A stretch of DNA of 64,000 bases. Origin: Cokeromyces recurvatus. Its lineage: Eukaryota > Mucoromycota > Mucoromycetes > Mucorales > Mucoraceae. Shown here piece by piece: positions 1-8,377 of the stretch. Location: contig NW_026251391.1 of assembly GCF_025118155.1 (NCBI RefSeq), forward strand, positions 375,501 to 439,500. The letters are read 5' to 3'. Below the pieces are notes generated by a model. The model did not search any database, was not told the DNA's origin, and worked only from the letters and a program-made list of their open reading frames with translations. Position 1 is the first letter of the stretch. Each line of letters starts with the position of its first letter. The position numbers and the translations under genes were made by a program.

Positions 1-317
1 TCATGCTAATGCTCTTGCTACTGGTATAATCATATAATTTATATATATATATATATTGCAATGCAATAATGTATTTACTTTATATATATATTGGTATTTT
101 ATAGCTACATTTGCAAAGAGTTTCAAAGAAAGTGGCATGTATGGATATGTATCTAATGTACAACGCAAAGAAAGGGAACATAATGTAGATGTTTTGCAAC
201 ATCAAAAATGGTCAGGCGCAAATTATGTTGATGAATTAATGAAAGTAGTAACAGGTGGTATGTCTGCAACAGCAGCAATGGGAAGGGGCGTCACTGAAGA
301 TCAGTTTAAAAACTAGC
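1..317 (+). CDS. ICL1: Isocitrate lyase, C-terminal end (partial)
   Basis: The 3' end of isocitrate lyase, the glyoxylate-cycle enzyme that splits isocitrate into succinate and glyoxylate. The upstream part lies outside the window. Coding sequence is 2-23, then an 81-nt GT-AG intron (24-104), then 105 to the TAG at 314-316; codon phase closes across the junction. The spliced tail contains HQKWSGANYVDELMK, VTGGMSATAAM and ends GRGVTEDQFKN, which is the conserved C-terminus of eukaryotic isocitrate lyases. The last residues are QFKN, with no SKL/AKL-like tripeptide, so a classical PTS1 peroxisomal signal is absent. Family assignment is by motif memory only but the match is long and specific. 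Confidence 0.88.
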
Positions 318-1445
318 TAATTTAAATGATAACAAAGAAATACATAAATAATAATAAAGCTTCATATGTATGTTGTTTGTGAATTAAATACCTATAAATT
401 ATTATCACAGGAATAAAAAATGTTTATAAGATTTTGTGTCTAGTACGAGATTTATTATTATAATAGATATTGACTCTATTTACATACTAGTTTATTACTA
501 TTATTATCTTAAATACTTGCCCTCTACTGAAATTTCTAAAAAATATAAATGCTGATTAGCGGTATACCTTCTTAATATATGAATTTCTTCAATATTAATG
601 ACAAAATTCATCAGCTTGATCCAATGGAGATGAAAGGACAATATAAAGAATTTCTTAGGAAACCACTACAGTAGAATGGTACGAATGCTAACTAGGTGTA
701 GATATGAAGAAGCCTATTGAAGAGCCTGAAACAAACTTAAAAGGATTCATGAATTTAAATGGTTATAATATACATATATAAATATATATATATATAATGA
801 ATCGGTTAGAATTGAACAAGAATAAGAAACAACCATTTATTAATATATACAAGCTAAATATCTTTACCTTGGATTACTATTCAAAGGTTTGTTTGTTACA
901 CTCTTTACTTGATAACACTAACTACTGCATGTTTCAAACAAGGTCAAAAATTCGAAGAAAACACTTTGAATAATATGTGGTGGAAAAAAAAAATCAATAG
1001 TGCTATATGCGAACTATTAATTATAAAAAGACAGGAGATAAGTATTTCATATGGTAGCTATTCAGTAAACAACTGCTACTAATATTCACAACACAAATAA
1101 AGGTATTCAGTTACAGAAAGAAAAAAGTAAATTAGTAACTATAACTCAATATGTTTTTGTGCTCTTTAAATCAAAACACTATAGCTGCAATTAATTCTTG
1201 ATGGTTAACATAAATGTTTATATTTGGCTTGATTATATAATGTTTTATTTTAATAATAAAAGGGAAAAGATGATAAACAAGAGAAAAAGTAGTGGTCAAA
1301 ATTAGTTTTATTAGTTGCATCTAAAAATATTATACTTCGGTTGTCTTGTCATACCATGACAAAATAAATAAAACAAAAACGACGATAAATTAGAATAATT
1401 AAGTCCTACTTTCAATACACCAAATTTCAAAAAACAAAAAATGAT
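318..1445. other. Intergenic, between ICL1 and tRNA-Gly
   Basis: About 1.1 kb of AT-rich sequence with no gene I can support. A stretch around 580-680 on the + strand translates into a plausible protein-like segment (including DKIHQLDPMEMKGQYKEF) but soon meets a stop and has no recognisable family; it may be a decayed remnant or chance. The 6-A run at 1436-1441 is the tRNA terminator on the minus strand. Confidence 0.6.
1436..1441 (-). terminator. Pol III terminator of tRNA-Gly
   Basis: Six consecutive T on the minus strand, 4 nt after the tRNA 3' end, followed after one other base by a further T run. This is the expected RNA polymerase III terminator. Confidence 0.85.
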
Positions 1446-1516
1446 TGCGCGGTCGGGGAATCGAACCCCGGCCCTTCGCGTGGCAGGCGAAGATTATACC
1501 ACTTAACCAACCGCGC
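1446..1516 (-). tRNA. tRNA-Gly (anticodon GCC)
   Basis: Read on the minus strand, the 71-nt segment folds as a tRNA. The acceptor stem is GCGCGGT paired perfectly with ACCGCGC, with discriminator A at 1446. The anticodon arm is TTCGC-CTGCCAC-GCGAA, giving anticodon GCC. The T arm is CGGGG-TTCGATT-CCCCG. No intron and no encoded CCA. Box A lies in the first 20 nt and box B is the GGTTCGATTCC of the T arm. The LINE at 1517-7433 abuts tRNA nucleotide 1 and runs in the opposite direction, so the tRNA is intact but its natural 5' flank has been replaced by the LINE 5' end. Confidence 0.96.
1502..1516. repeat. Target-site duplication, left copy (inside tRNA-Gly)
   Basis: The 15-bp sequence CTTAACCAACCGCGC occurs here as the first 15 nt of the tRNA gene (minus strand) and again at 7434-7448, directly after the LINE 3' end. 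The flanking bases differ on both sides (A1501 against C7433, G1517 against T7449), so the repeat is bounded at exactly 15 bp, as expected for target-primed reverse transcription. Confidence 0.88.
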
Positions 1517-1930
1517 GAGGTTAAGAACCGAGTAAGGTCGCGCGTAAAAAAGGACGTTCTTATATATCAAATTTTTGGTCACGTGACTTTACCCTGAAAC
1601 CCATATTACTTAATATAACCGTTACATTCCTTATCCAAATTAGGAAAAATTACAAATACCGACAAATAATTCACATTCCTCACTTTAATTAAATTCCTAA
1701 CCTAAATAATACACTCAACACTAATTACATTCCTAACGTTAAATTAAAAAAAAAAAAAATAATAATAATAACAATACATACTTGCTCCTATTCTCCCATT
1801 GGCACAATACGAGCTAATATACTAAATTTAACTATACTCTTACCCTAATTAATCTAAACCGTATTACATAAAAAAAAAAAAAAAAAAAACTCTAATTCAA
1901 ATTAAAAATACACAAACAAAATATACTATC
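1517..1930 (+). promoter_or_regulatory. LINE 5' UTR / putative internal promoter
   Basis: 414 bp between the tRNA junction and the ORF1 ATG. It starts with a small self-complementary segment (GGTTAAGAACC at 1519-1529), then a perfect 10-bp palindrome GTCACGTGAC (E-box, 1578-1587), several near-repeats of CATTCCT(A/C)A in 1620-1740, and A-runs at 1745-1759 and near 1871-1889. LINE promoters are normally internal, so this is the expected location; promoter activity is inferred. Confidence 0.5.
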
Positions 1931-3553
1931 ATGCCTCCAAAAAGATTAATCCCTCAGCTCCTCAAAGATCTCGAACCGATTGTACAAGCAACTGTACAAT
2001 CATTCGAAAAAATCAAAAACCAAATAGAATGTACCAAATGTACTCAAAAAAACACCATGGTACATATTAATAACACCACTACCACACCTCCCAAACCAGT
2101 ATTTGAATGCAGCTCATGCAAATACAAGCCGATATTCCAAAATTTCCAAAAGGAAATTCAATACATTATCAGTCAACCCCTTAATACTGAAACGCCCAAC
2201 CAAATCAATATTCCACCTATTGATTTATCATTCAGTACTAATGGCAAACGATTTGTATTCGGTGTTGATGAGTTTGAATCATCAGAAAAAGATACAAATC
2301 AAAAAAATAATAAAACAACAACCACCAAAAAACAACTACAACCACAACCAAGACCATCAACAAGTAATAAACGCATCAGACGCAAATCAGATGATGCAAC
2401 TGCAGATAACCAACAAACAGCAACAGCACTTGGTAATTTACAGCAACTAGTTGAGTCATTGCAAGCCCGCCTGTCTACATTAGAAAAAGAAAATGCAGAC
2501 ATTAAACAACAACTACAGCATTCACTTAATAAGAATGCATCACTTGAACAACGCCTCTTGTTGCAACAAAAGGATGCCAACTTGCATGCCTTAACAATGC
2601 AACAAACAACAACAACAACAACAACAACAACTGCAGAAGGACAAGCTGATGACATAGAAATGTCCTCAAACGACATTGACTTTCCAACCTTAAAGTCAAC
2701 CATCCTACCACCCGCACCACCCGCACCAATTACAACCTCTGCAGCTTCGAAATGGGCTCAAGCATTTCCTAACATTAAACAAGCTCCTCACCGTCCTCCT
2801 ACTCAAAATCAAACCAAAAACAATACAAAAAATAAAAAAAATAATAACAAAAAAATAAATAATAAAAACAATAAAACTAACAATACTACTAACCCTACCT
2901 CTACTTTTACTAATCCCCCTCCTAGAAAAAGAAAAGAGGATATCACAAAAAAATTCAACATCGCCATTAGAGCATTTACGGCTCCTAATGAACACCAACA
3001 GCAGGGCTTCTCATATGTCTACTACCCCGCTAAAAATCGTATCAGTCGCAAAATACAGCGCAAAAATCTTACTATCCTTGGCGTCAACAACAGTCGCATC
3101 TTAGACATTCATTACCCCAGTCGTAATGTTGTTGCACTCTTGGTACATAATGATTATCGTAATGATCTCATTAATACCCTGAAATTAGCCCAAGTTAATC
3201 CTCTCGAGGATTATTCACCTACTGCTCCCTCCTCATTATCAGATCCCATTTATAAAGATCTCAGCAATGACGAAAAGCAAAAGATTGCAACAGAAAAACA
3301 AAACCAACGTCTTGTTCGCGCCCTTCCTTTTATTCGAACAAACATATCTAAAGCAGTAGCTCGTTTCTTTGTTAATGAAAACCTCATTACAAATGATCAA
3401 TATAACGATTTTATTACTTCCTTAAAACATACAGAAGCAAAGTCTTCTCCATCTAAAGGTAGTAATAAACTCCCCATCACCCCTAATAAATTCAAAATAC
3501 AACAAACTCAACAACCACAATCATTAACCTCCGCCATGGAGGTCACTCTCTAA
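1931..3553 (+). CDS. LINE ORF1 protein (nucleic-acid-binding candidate)
   Basis: 540 aa. The N-terminus holds a possible zinc ribbon with paired cysteines C34-x2-C37 and C60-x2-C63. A coiled coil lies around residues 165-215, as in ORF1 proteins that form multimers. Low-complexity T, Q, N and K runs follow, including a run of nine T. The C-terminal part (about 330-430) is the best conserved-looking region, with NLTILGVNN and ILDIHYPSRNVVALLV; this resembles ORF1 domains of fungal LINEs but I cannot name the fold with certainty. It probably coats the element RNA. Start chosen as the first ATG after the UTR; the stop is followed by an A-rich spacer and then ORF2. No frameshift or stop interrupts it. 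Confidence 0.85.
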   Translation: MPPKRLIPQLLKDLEPIVQATVQSFEKIKNQIECTKCTQKNTMVHINNTTTTPPKPVFECSSCKYKPIFQNFQKEIQYIISQPLNTETPNQINIPPIDLSFSTNGKRFVFGVDEFESSEKDTNQKNNKTTTTKKQLQPQPRPSTSNKRIRRKSDDATADNQQTATALGNLQQLVESLQARLSTLEKENADIKQQLQHSLNKNASLEQRLLLQQKDANLHALTMQQTTTTTTTTTAEGQADDIEMSSNDIDFPTLKSTILPPAPPAPITTSAASKWAQAFPNIKQAPHRPPTQNQTKNNTKNKKNNNKKINNKNNKTNNTTNPTSTFTNPPPRKRKEDITKKFNIAIRAFTAPNEHQQQGFSYVYYPAKNRISRKIQRKNLTILGVNNSRILDIHYPSRNVVALLVHNDYRNDLINTLKLAQVNPLEDYSPTAPSSLSDPIYKDLSNDEKQKIATEKQNQRLVRALPFIRTNISKAVARFFVNENLITNDQYNDFITSLKHTEAKSSPSKGSNKLPITPNKFKIQQTQQPQSLTSAMEVTL

Positions 3554-3623
3554 AAAAAAAAAAAAAAAAAAAAAGCAACCAAAAAAAAAAAAAAAAAAAA
3601 CAAAAGAAACCAAAAAAAAAAAA
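3554..3623 (+). other. A-rich intercistronic spacer of the LINE
   Basis: 70 bp almost entirely A, consisting of three long A-runs separated by GCAACC and CAAAAGAAACC. It separates the ORF1 stop from the ORF2 ATG. How ORF2 is translated (reinitiation, internal entry) cannot be told from sequence. Confidence 0.8.
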
Positions 3624-6600
3624 ATGAGAGTCCTTAATATAGCTTGCATCAACGCCAATGGCAAATTACAACAAGAAGCCATTGATTCCGCACTCTATCA
3701 TTGTAAGACCATCGACCTCCTCTTCATCACAGAGACCTGGCTCCCTCCAGACAAATCTATACCAACCCACTGGAAACAATTCCATATATACGGTTCACCA
3801 GTCCCTCAATCGTACCGTTTTCAAATGGGCATCTCTTTATTCATCAATCCAACATTTAATTACACCAACATCTATGTCGATACCCAGTCCTCTCCCTACT
3901 ATATGCTTTGTCATATTGATAATATTAAAATCTACTGTTTATATCTTCCGCCTCATCCCTCACTTCATAATACAACAGCGCTACAGCTTCTCTCCTCCAT
4001 TCCCCTATCCTCTAATACAATCCTATGTGGCGATATTAATGCTCGTATGGGTAAACAAACGGGTGATAGTAGATGGAACACTCGAGGATCAAAATTTGCA
4101 AAGTACATACAAGAAAATAACCTATACAATTGGAATGCTATACACCAGTATGGTACACCTACACGACTAAACTATATAGAGCGCAATAACTCTATAGAAA
4201 AAAGCATAGTTGATTATTTTCTGACTCAGGCAGACTTACCTCAATCACAATTACAAATAAAAACGGACTTGTCAGTATTTGGATCTGACCATAAATTGAT
4301 GATATTCTCATTCTTGTGGGATACTAATCACTTAGACACTGATGAACTACCACCAACCCCAGTTCGACAACGTTGGAAAATTCATCGTCTAAAAGATCCA
4401 CATGTACAATCCGAATATATCAAAACATTGCAAAGCCAGTTCTATAAAAAAGAATTATATAAGAAAAGCTACGAACTGACCCAATATTTGGCAAATCACT
4501 TTCCTATTACTACTGCTAATAATACTGATACTATAGAAACTCTGACTGAGTCACTCTATGACTGTCTTTATTATACCTTAGATACAGTCCTTACACCACT
4601 AGCCTCAAGACCCAAGACATGGAAATGGTTTTGGAATAAACAACTTCAAGCCCTAGCCAACCATCGTCAAGCATGTTACACCCGTTGGAGAAAATCTACA
4701 AGTATTCAACGGGCGGCATGGTGGAGTAAATATAAAACGGCTGATCAAACACTCAAGTCTGAAGTGAAAAAAGCAAGAGCAACAGCCTTCCACAACTTTT
4801 GTGATGAGCTCGATAGTGATCCTATCGCAGCCATGCCCACCATCAAAAGAATTGTTCAAGCTAAAACTCGTTCAAAGCATATTTTTTCATCTGACCAAGG
4901 CCCTCAACAAGCAGTTACCGATATGGCAATCTACTTGGAAGGAGTATACGATGGAAAGCATATACCCCAGACCATTACCAGCCCACAACAGCCGCCTCAA
5001 CATCAACCGTTATCCCCTCTAGTCGATCAGAATATCATCCTTAATAATACTCCAAATACTAACCCTCAACCATACAATTTTGATAATTGCCCGTTCAATA
5101 TCCAATGCATTAAGGCAGCTATCAAACGCCTACCACGACTGAAGAGCCCTGGTGTTGATAATATCACATCCGAAATGCTTAAGCCCATCTCTCACATAAT
5201 CAGTCCCATTCTTAATAATATCTTCCGTTCCTGCTGGCTTACAGGCTACACTCCTCATCAATGGCGTATTTCCCAAGTCGTATCATTGTTCAAAAAAGGG
5301 GATCCTATGGATCCATCCTGCTACAGACCTATTAGTTTGACATCTGCTTTTCGCAAGATTATGGAATATTGCATACAACCCTTACTATATGCACAAACAT
5401 CATTTATAGATATTGCTCAAGGAGGTTTCAAACCCTTTCTAAGTGCATTAGACCAAGCAGTATGTCTAGATGAAATCATCAACCGCTATCACCAACAACA
5501 ACATCAATACCCTGTTGTTGCATTCTTGGATATACAACAAGCTTATGATACAGTAAATCGAGATGTTATATGGGATGCTCTGATACAACATAATAGCGAT
5601 CCACTCCTGTTAAATATCTTAAAAAACTTATTCAATAACGTTGATATTCAGGTAATTAACAGCACTCATCAATCTCACTTCTTCTCTCCTGTTACAGGTG
5701 TACTACAAGGATCCGTCCTGAGTCCCCATCTTTACAGTATATACATCAACTCATTACCGCAATTGTTAAGAACCCCACTTACTGCTTCCTCATCCAGCAT
5801 CACAATCGAGAATTCCCAAATTAATTGCCTACTTTTTGCTGACGATGTGGCACTTATAGCATCATCGGATACACTTCAACAACTCCTTAACTTGGTAGAA
5901 CAACACTCACTACAATTAGGATATCGTTGGTCACCATCCAAATGCGCCATCCTCGACCACCCAATAATATCTATCCCGTCATACACCCTCTACAACACCG
6001 TCATCCCAACTGTTTCCTCCTTCAAATACCTAGGGATGTATTTCAACTACAAAGGGATGGATACACAACTATTCATCACTAACACAAAAGAAAAGGTCAA
6101 CATCACGATGCATCGTATCCATCAGATTGGTGCTCGCACATCTGGCTTTTCAGTCCCACTAAGTGTTAAAATATACAAACAGTTTATTAGACCACAAATC
6201 GAATACGGGCTGTGTATAACTAATTTCATTAACACCAACTTTGCAGCACTAGAACGAATACAGGATGATTGCCTTCGACTAATCGTGGGTGGATTTAAAA
6301 ATTCATCTGTTAAAGCATTTCGCGTCATGGTAAATTTACCATCAATGAAGGACAGATGGTACATCCTTAACTCAAAATACAACATCCGCCTCACCACTCT
6401 TCCTATGAATTCCCTTATCTCACATATCATAAACACAAATAACCGATACAGCAAACTGAAGCTCATCCAAAACAAAAACATAATCTATGACACATTTATT
6501 TCAGATACCTCTAATACTACTCCTCATCATAGACTCAACAATATTATCCACACATACCGCTCGCAAACCCTCATTAGTTCTACAGAAATAATGATCAAAG

Positions 6601-7025
6601 CCTGTCGTACCGACCTCCTCTTAGATCCAATTTTTATAGTCCCTATGACTAGAAAAGAAAGAAGGCGACTCCTACGGTGGAGACTGAACTGGTTACCTGG
6701 TATGAAGACAATCTGTTATTGTGGAGGTGAAATGAGTCGTAATCATCTTCTTCTCTGCCCCGCAATCCCAGATGCCTATTGGGAATATATACAACGATCA
6801 CATGTAAATGACATCCATCCGATAGATAATATCATCAAAAAACTCCCTATAAAAAAACCAAAAACAAATGAAGAAAAAAAGCAACTAATTAATTATTGGC
6901 AACCACTTTGGACAAACCTTCTCAACATTCTGTTCATGGTGGACCAAATTTGCCACAAAACACAAGATCTCTTTGTTGATGAACCCGAAATGGGTCAACT
7001 TTTCTATAACTGGTTGAAGGAATAA
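3624..7025 (+). CDS. LINE ORF2: APE endonuclease - reverse transcriptase
   Basis: 1133 aa. Residues 1-235 form an apurinic-like endonuclease with ITETWL (E37), CGDINA (D137, N139) and GSDHK (D222, H223), all catalytic positions present. Residues about 490-790 form the reverse transcriptase: KSPGVDNI, FKKGDPMDPSCYRPISL, AFLDIQQAYD (D636), GVLQGSVLSPHLYSIYIN, LLFADDVALI (D740, D741) and FKYLGMYFN. The C-terminus has a zinc motif C1031-x-C1033-x7-H1041-x3-C1045, like the zf-RVT motif of other LINEs. Together these nick the target and prime cDNA synthesis there. Nothing is broken, so activity is plausible. Identification is secure; clade is not determined. Confidence 0.96.
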   Translation: MRVLNIACINANGKLQQEAIDSALYHCKTIDLLFITETWLPPDKSIPTHWKQFHIYGSPVPQSYRFQMGISLFINPTFNYTNIYVDTQSSPYYMLCHIDNIKIYCLYLPPHPSLHNTTALQLLSSIPLSSNTILCGDINARMGKQTGDSRWNTRGSKFAKYIQENNLYNWNAIHQYGTPTRLNYIERNNSIEKSIVDYFLTQADLPQSQLQIKTDLSVFGSDHKLMIFSFLWDTNHLDTDELPPTPVRQRWKIHRLKDPHVQSEYIKTLQSQFYKKELYKKSYELTQYLANHFPITTANNTDTIETLTESLYDCLYYTLDTVLTPLASRPKTWKWFWNKQLQALANHRQACYTRWRKSTSIQRAAWWSKYKTADQTLKSEVKKARATAFHNFCDELDSDPIAAMPTIKRIVQAKTRSKHIFSSDQGPQQAVTDMAIYLEGVYDGKHIPQTITSPQQPPQHQPLSPLVDQNIILNNTPNTNPQPYNFDNCPFNIQCIKAAIKRLPRLKSPGVDNITSEMLKPISHIISPILNNIFRSCWLTGYTPHQWRISQVVSLFKKGDPMDPSCYRPISLTSAFRKIMEYCIQPLLYAQTSFIDIAQGGFKPFLSALDQAVCLDEIINRYHQQQHQYPVVAFLDIQQAYDTVNRDVIWDALIQHNSDPLLLNILKNLFNNVDIQVINSTHQSHFFSPVTGVLQGSVLSPHLYSIYINSLPQLLRTPLTASSSSITIENSQINCLLFADDVALIASSDTLQQLLNLVEQHSLQLGYRWSPSKCAILDHPIISIPSYTLYNTVIPTVSSFKYLGMYFNYKGMDTQLFITNTKEKVNITMHRIHQIGARTSGFSVPLSVKIYKQFIRPQIEYGLCITNFINTNFAALERIQDDCLRLIVGGFKNSSVKAFRVMVNLPSMKDRWYILNSKYNIRLTTLPMNSLISHIINTNNRYSKLKLIQNKNIIYDTFISDTSNTTPHHRLNNIIHTYRSQTLISSTEIMIKACRTDLLLDPIFIVPMTRKERRRLLRWRLNWLPGMKTICYCGGEMSRNHLLLCPAIPDAYWEYIQRSHVNDIHPIDNIIKKLPIKKPKTNEEKKQLINYWQPLWTNLLNILFMVDQICHKTQDLFVDEPEMGQLFYNWLKE

Positions 7026-7433
7026 CATAAAAAAAAATAAAAAAAAAAAAAATAAAAAAAAAAAGTCACATAATCACCCAAAATCTAATCACCAACCCAT
7101 CACATCACCCCAAACATTAGCCAAAGCAAGGACATCGTGGACGATCGCTAATGTAACCCCCATTCTCTCGAAATTCGTAATGTTTATTGGACCTTATAGT
7201 TGAAATCATGGTACCAAACACTAGATCTCATAACTAATTTATACATTTAATCTCACTATTACTATTAATTTGCCCCACATTTTTATCAATTTCCCAGTTT
7301 CTGGGTTTTACATTTTTATAACATAACTTCCAAACTCGGATATTCGTATTATTATTTTGCCCGTTTAAAGGGATCGTTTATACAATATCTTTTAATATTA
7401 TTGCCTAAAGCCTTAATAAAAATAATTATTCAC
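7026..7433 (+). other. LINE 3' UTR with stem-loop
   Basis: 408 bp. After an A-rich start (to about 7063) there is a two-level hairpin: outer arms ACATTAGC (7114-7121) and GCTAATGT (7147-7154), inner arms ATCGT (7134-7138) and ACGAT (7141-7145). LINE reverse transcriptases often recognise a 3' UTR structure, so this is a candidate recognition element. The 3' end is AT-rich and not polyadenylated. Confidence 0.65.
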
Positions 7434-7448
7434 CTTAACCAACCGCGC
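7434..7448. repeat. Target-site duplication, right copy
   Basis: Second copy of CTTAACCAACCGCGC, identical to 1502-1516. It is a 15-nt fragment of the tRNA-Gly 5' end and is followed by the original upstream flank of the tRNA gene (TTCACGTGACTAG). It is not a second tRNA gene. Confidence 0.88.
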
Positions 7449-8377
7449 TTCACGTGACTAGAAAACCACTAATATAATTATAATGATTTATTTTTAAATT
7501 AAATCTCCGATATCCAATTAGATTACTTTAAATGTGTGACGTAATATATTTTTTGCAGTTATTGAAATTATTTTCATTTTTATTTAAAATTATTGATTAA
7601 TAATTTCCGTAATGAATGTTAACTCATAATGTTATATGTATAGCTCTCACCTTTTTGCTTTCTTAGTAGTCAAGATATAACATTGTGAGAAGACCTAAAA
7701 TGATCCATATTCCAAAATAAACATACTATAACTTGTTAACAATTTGTCATGAGAGTATACAGTGTATTATTATAAAAGCATTGATATTTTTTTTTAATAA
7801 TAATCTAGCGACAGCTCAAGGAGGAAAAAAGAGTAAATATGGATCTTATTACATGCAGAATTTTTCGGAGACATAATGTTTTGTTATACCAGTATTTGCT
7901 TGCTCAAATCATATTTCTACTAATGTTACTTGGAAAAAAATAATAAAAAGTCTGTGACATTTTTCCATATTATCTTTTCCTGGTACAATTTCTGCATTTT
8001 TTATTTTTTTTTAATTGAATAAACTATACAGAGTTTTCACAGACTTATCTTTGTTTTATTCTCCTTCTTTATCTTTTTTTGTCAATTAAAAACATTTACT
8101 TACTTAATCCTTTAATGTATTACATAATAACATTATTAAAAAAAAAAGGAAACCTCAAGATATTACATTATTTGTATGATCGTTAATTCGTATGCAAATA
8201 ATGATATAGTTTATTATTATATTTCTAGTAATAATGATATGATAATGTATAGTTGTGTGTAATGGATAGAAAATAAATAAAAGACAACAAACAGTAATAA
8301 AACTTAAAAAAAAAAAAAACGTATTTACAAGAGCTCATCCTTCTTCTTCCTCCTCTCTTCTCATTTTCTTTCTTTGG
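7449..8377. other. Intergenic between LINE and SPA2 3' end
   Basis: AT-rich sequence, no open frame or RNA gene I recognise. The first bases are the displaced 5' flank of the tRNA gene and carry an E-box CACGTG at 7451-7456. Confidence 0.7.

Larger units (their letters stand above)
1517..7433 (+). mobile_element. Full-length non-LTR retrotransposon (two-ORF LINE) inserted at tRNA-Gly
   Basis: A 5.9-kb LINE made of a 5' UTR (1517-1930), ORF1 (1931-3553), an A-rich spacer, ORF2 with an APE-type endonuclease, reverse transcriptase and a C-terminal zinc motif (3624-7025), and a 3' UTR (7026-7433). It is flanked by a perfect 15-bp target-site duplication. There are no LTRs and no poly(A) tail at the 3' junction, which ends in AATAATTATTCAC. 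Both ORFs are open from start to stop, so it looks recent and possibly active. The + strand is rich in A and C and poor in G, unlike the surrounding host genes. Two-ORF LINEs of this design (for example Grem-LINE1) are known in Mucoromycota; whether this belongs to that clade needs a phylogeny. Confidence 0.93.

Noticed and set aside
7434..7448. Second, truncated tRNA-Gly gene
   Set aside because: Only 15 nt match and they end exactly at the LINE junction; a target-site duplication explains it.
1579..7459. LTR-like direct repeats (TCACGTGACT at both ends)
   Set aside because: Ten bases only, asymmetric relative to the element ends, and ORF2 is a LINE-type protein; not an LTR element.
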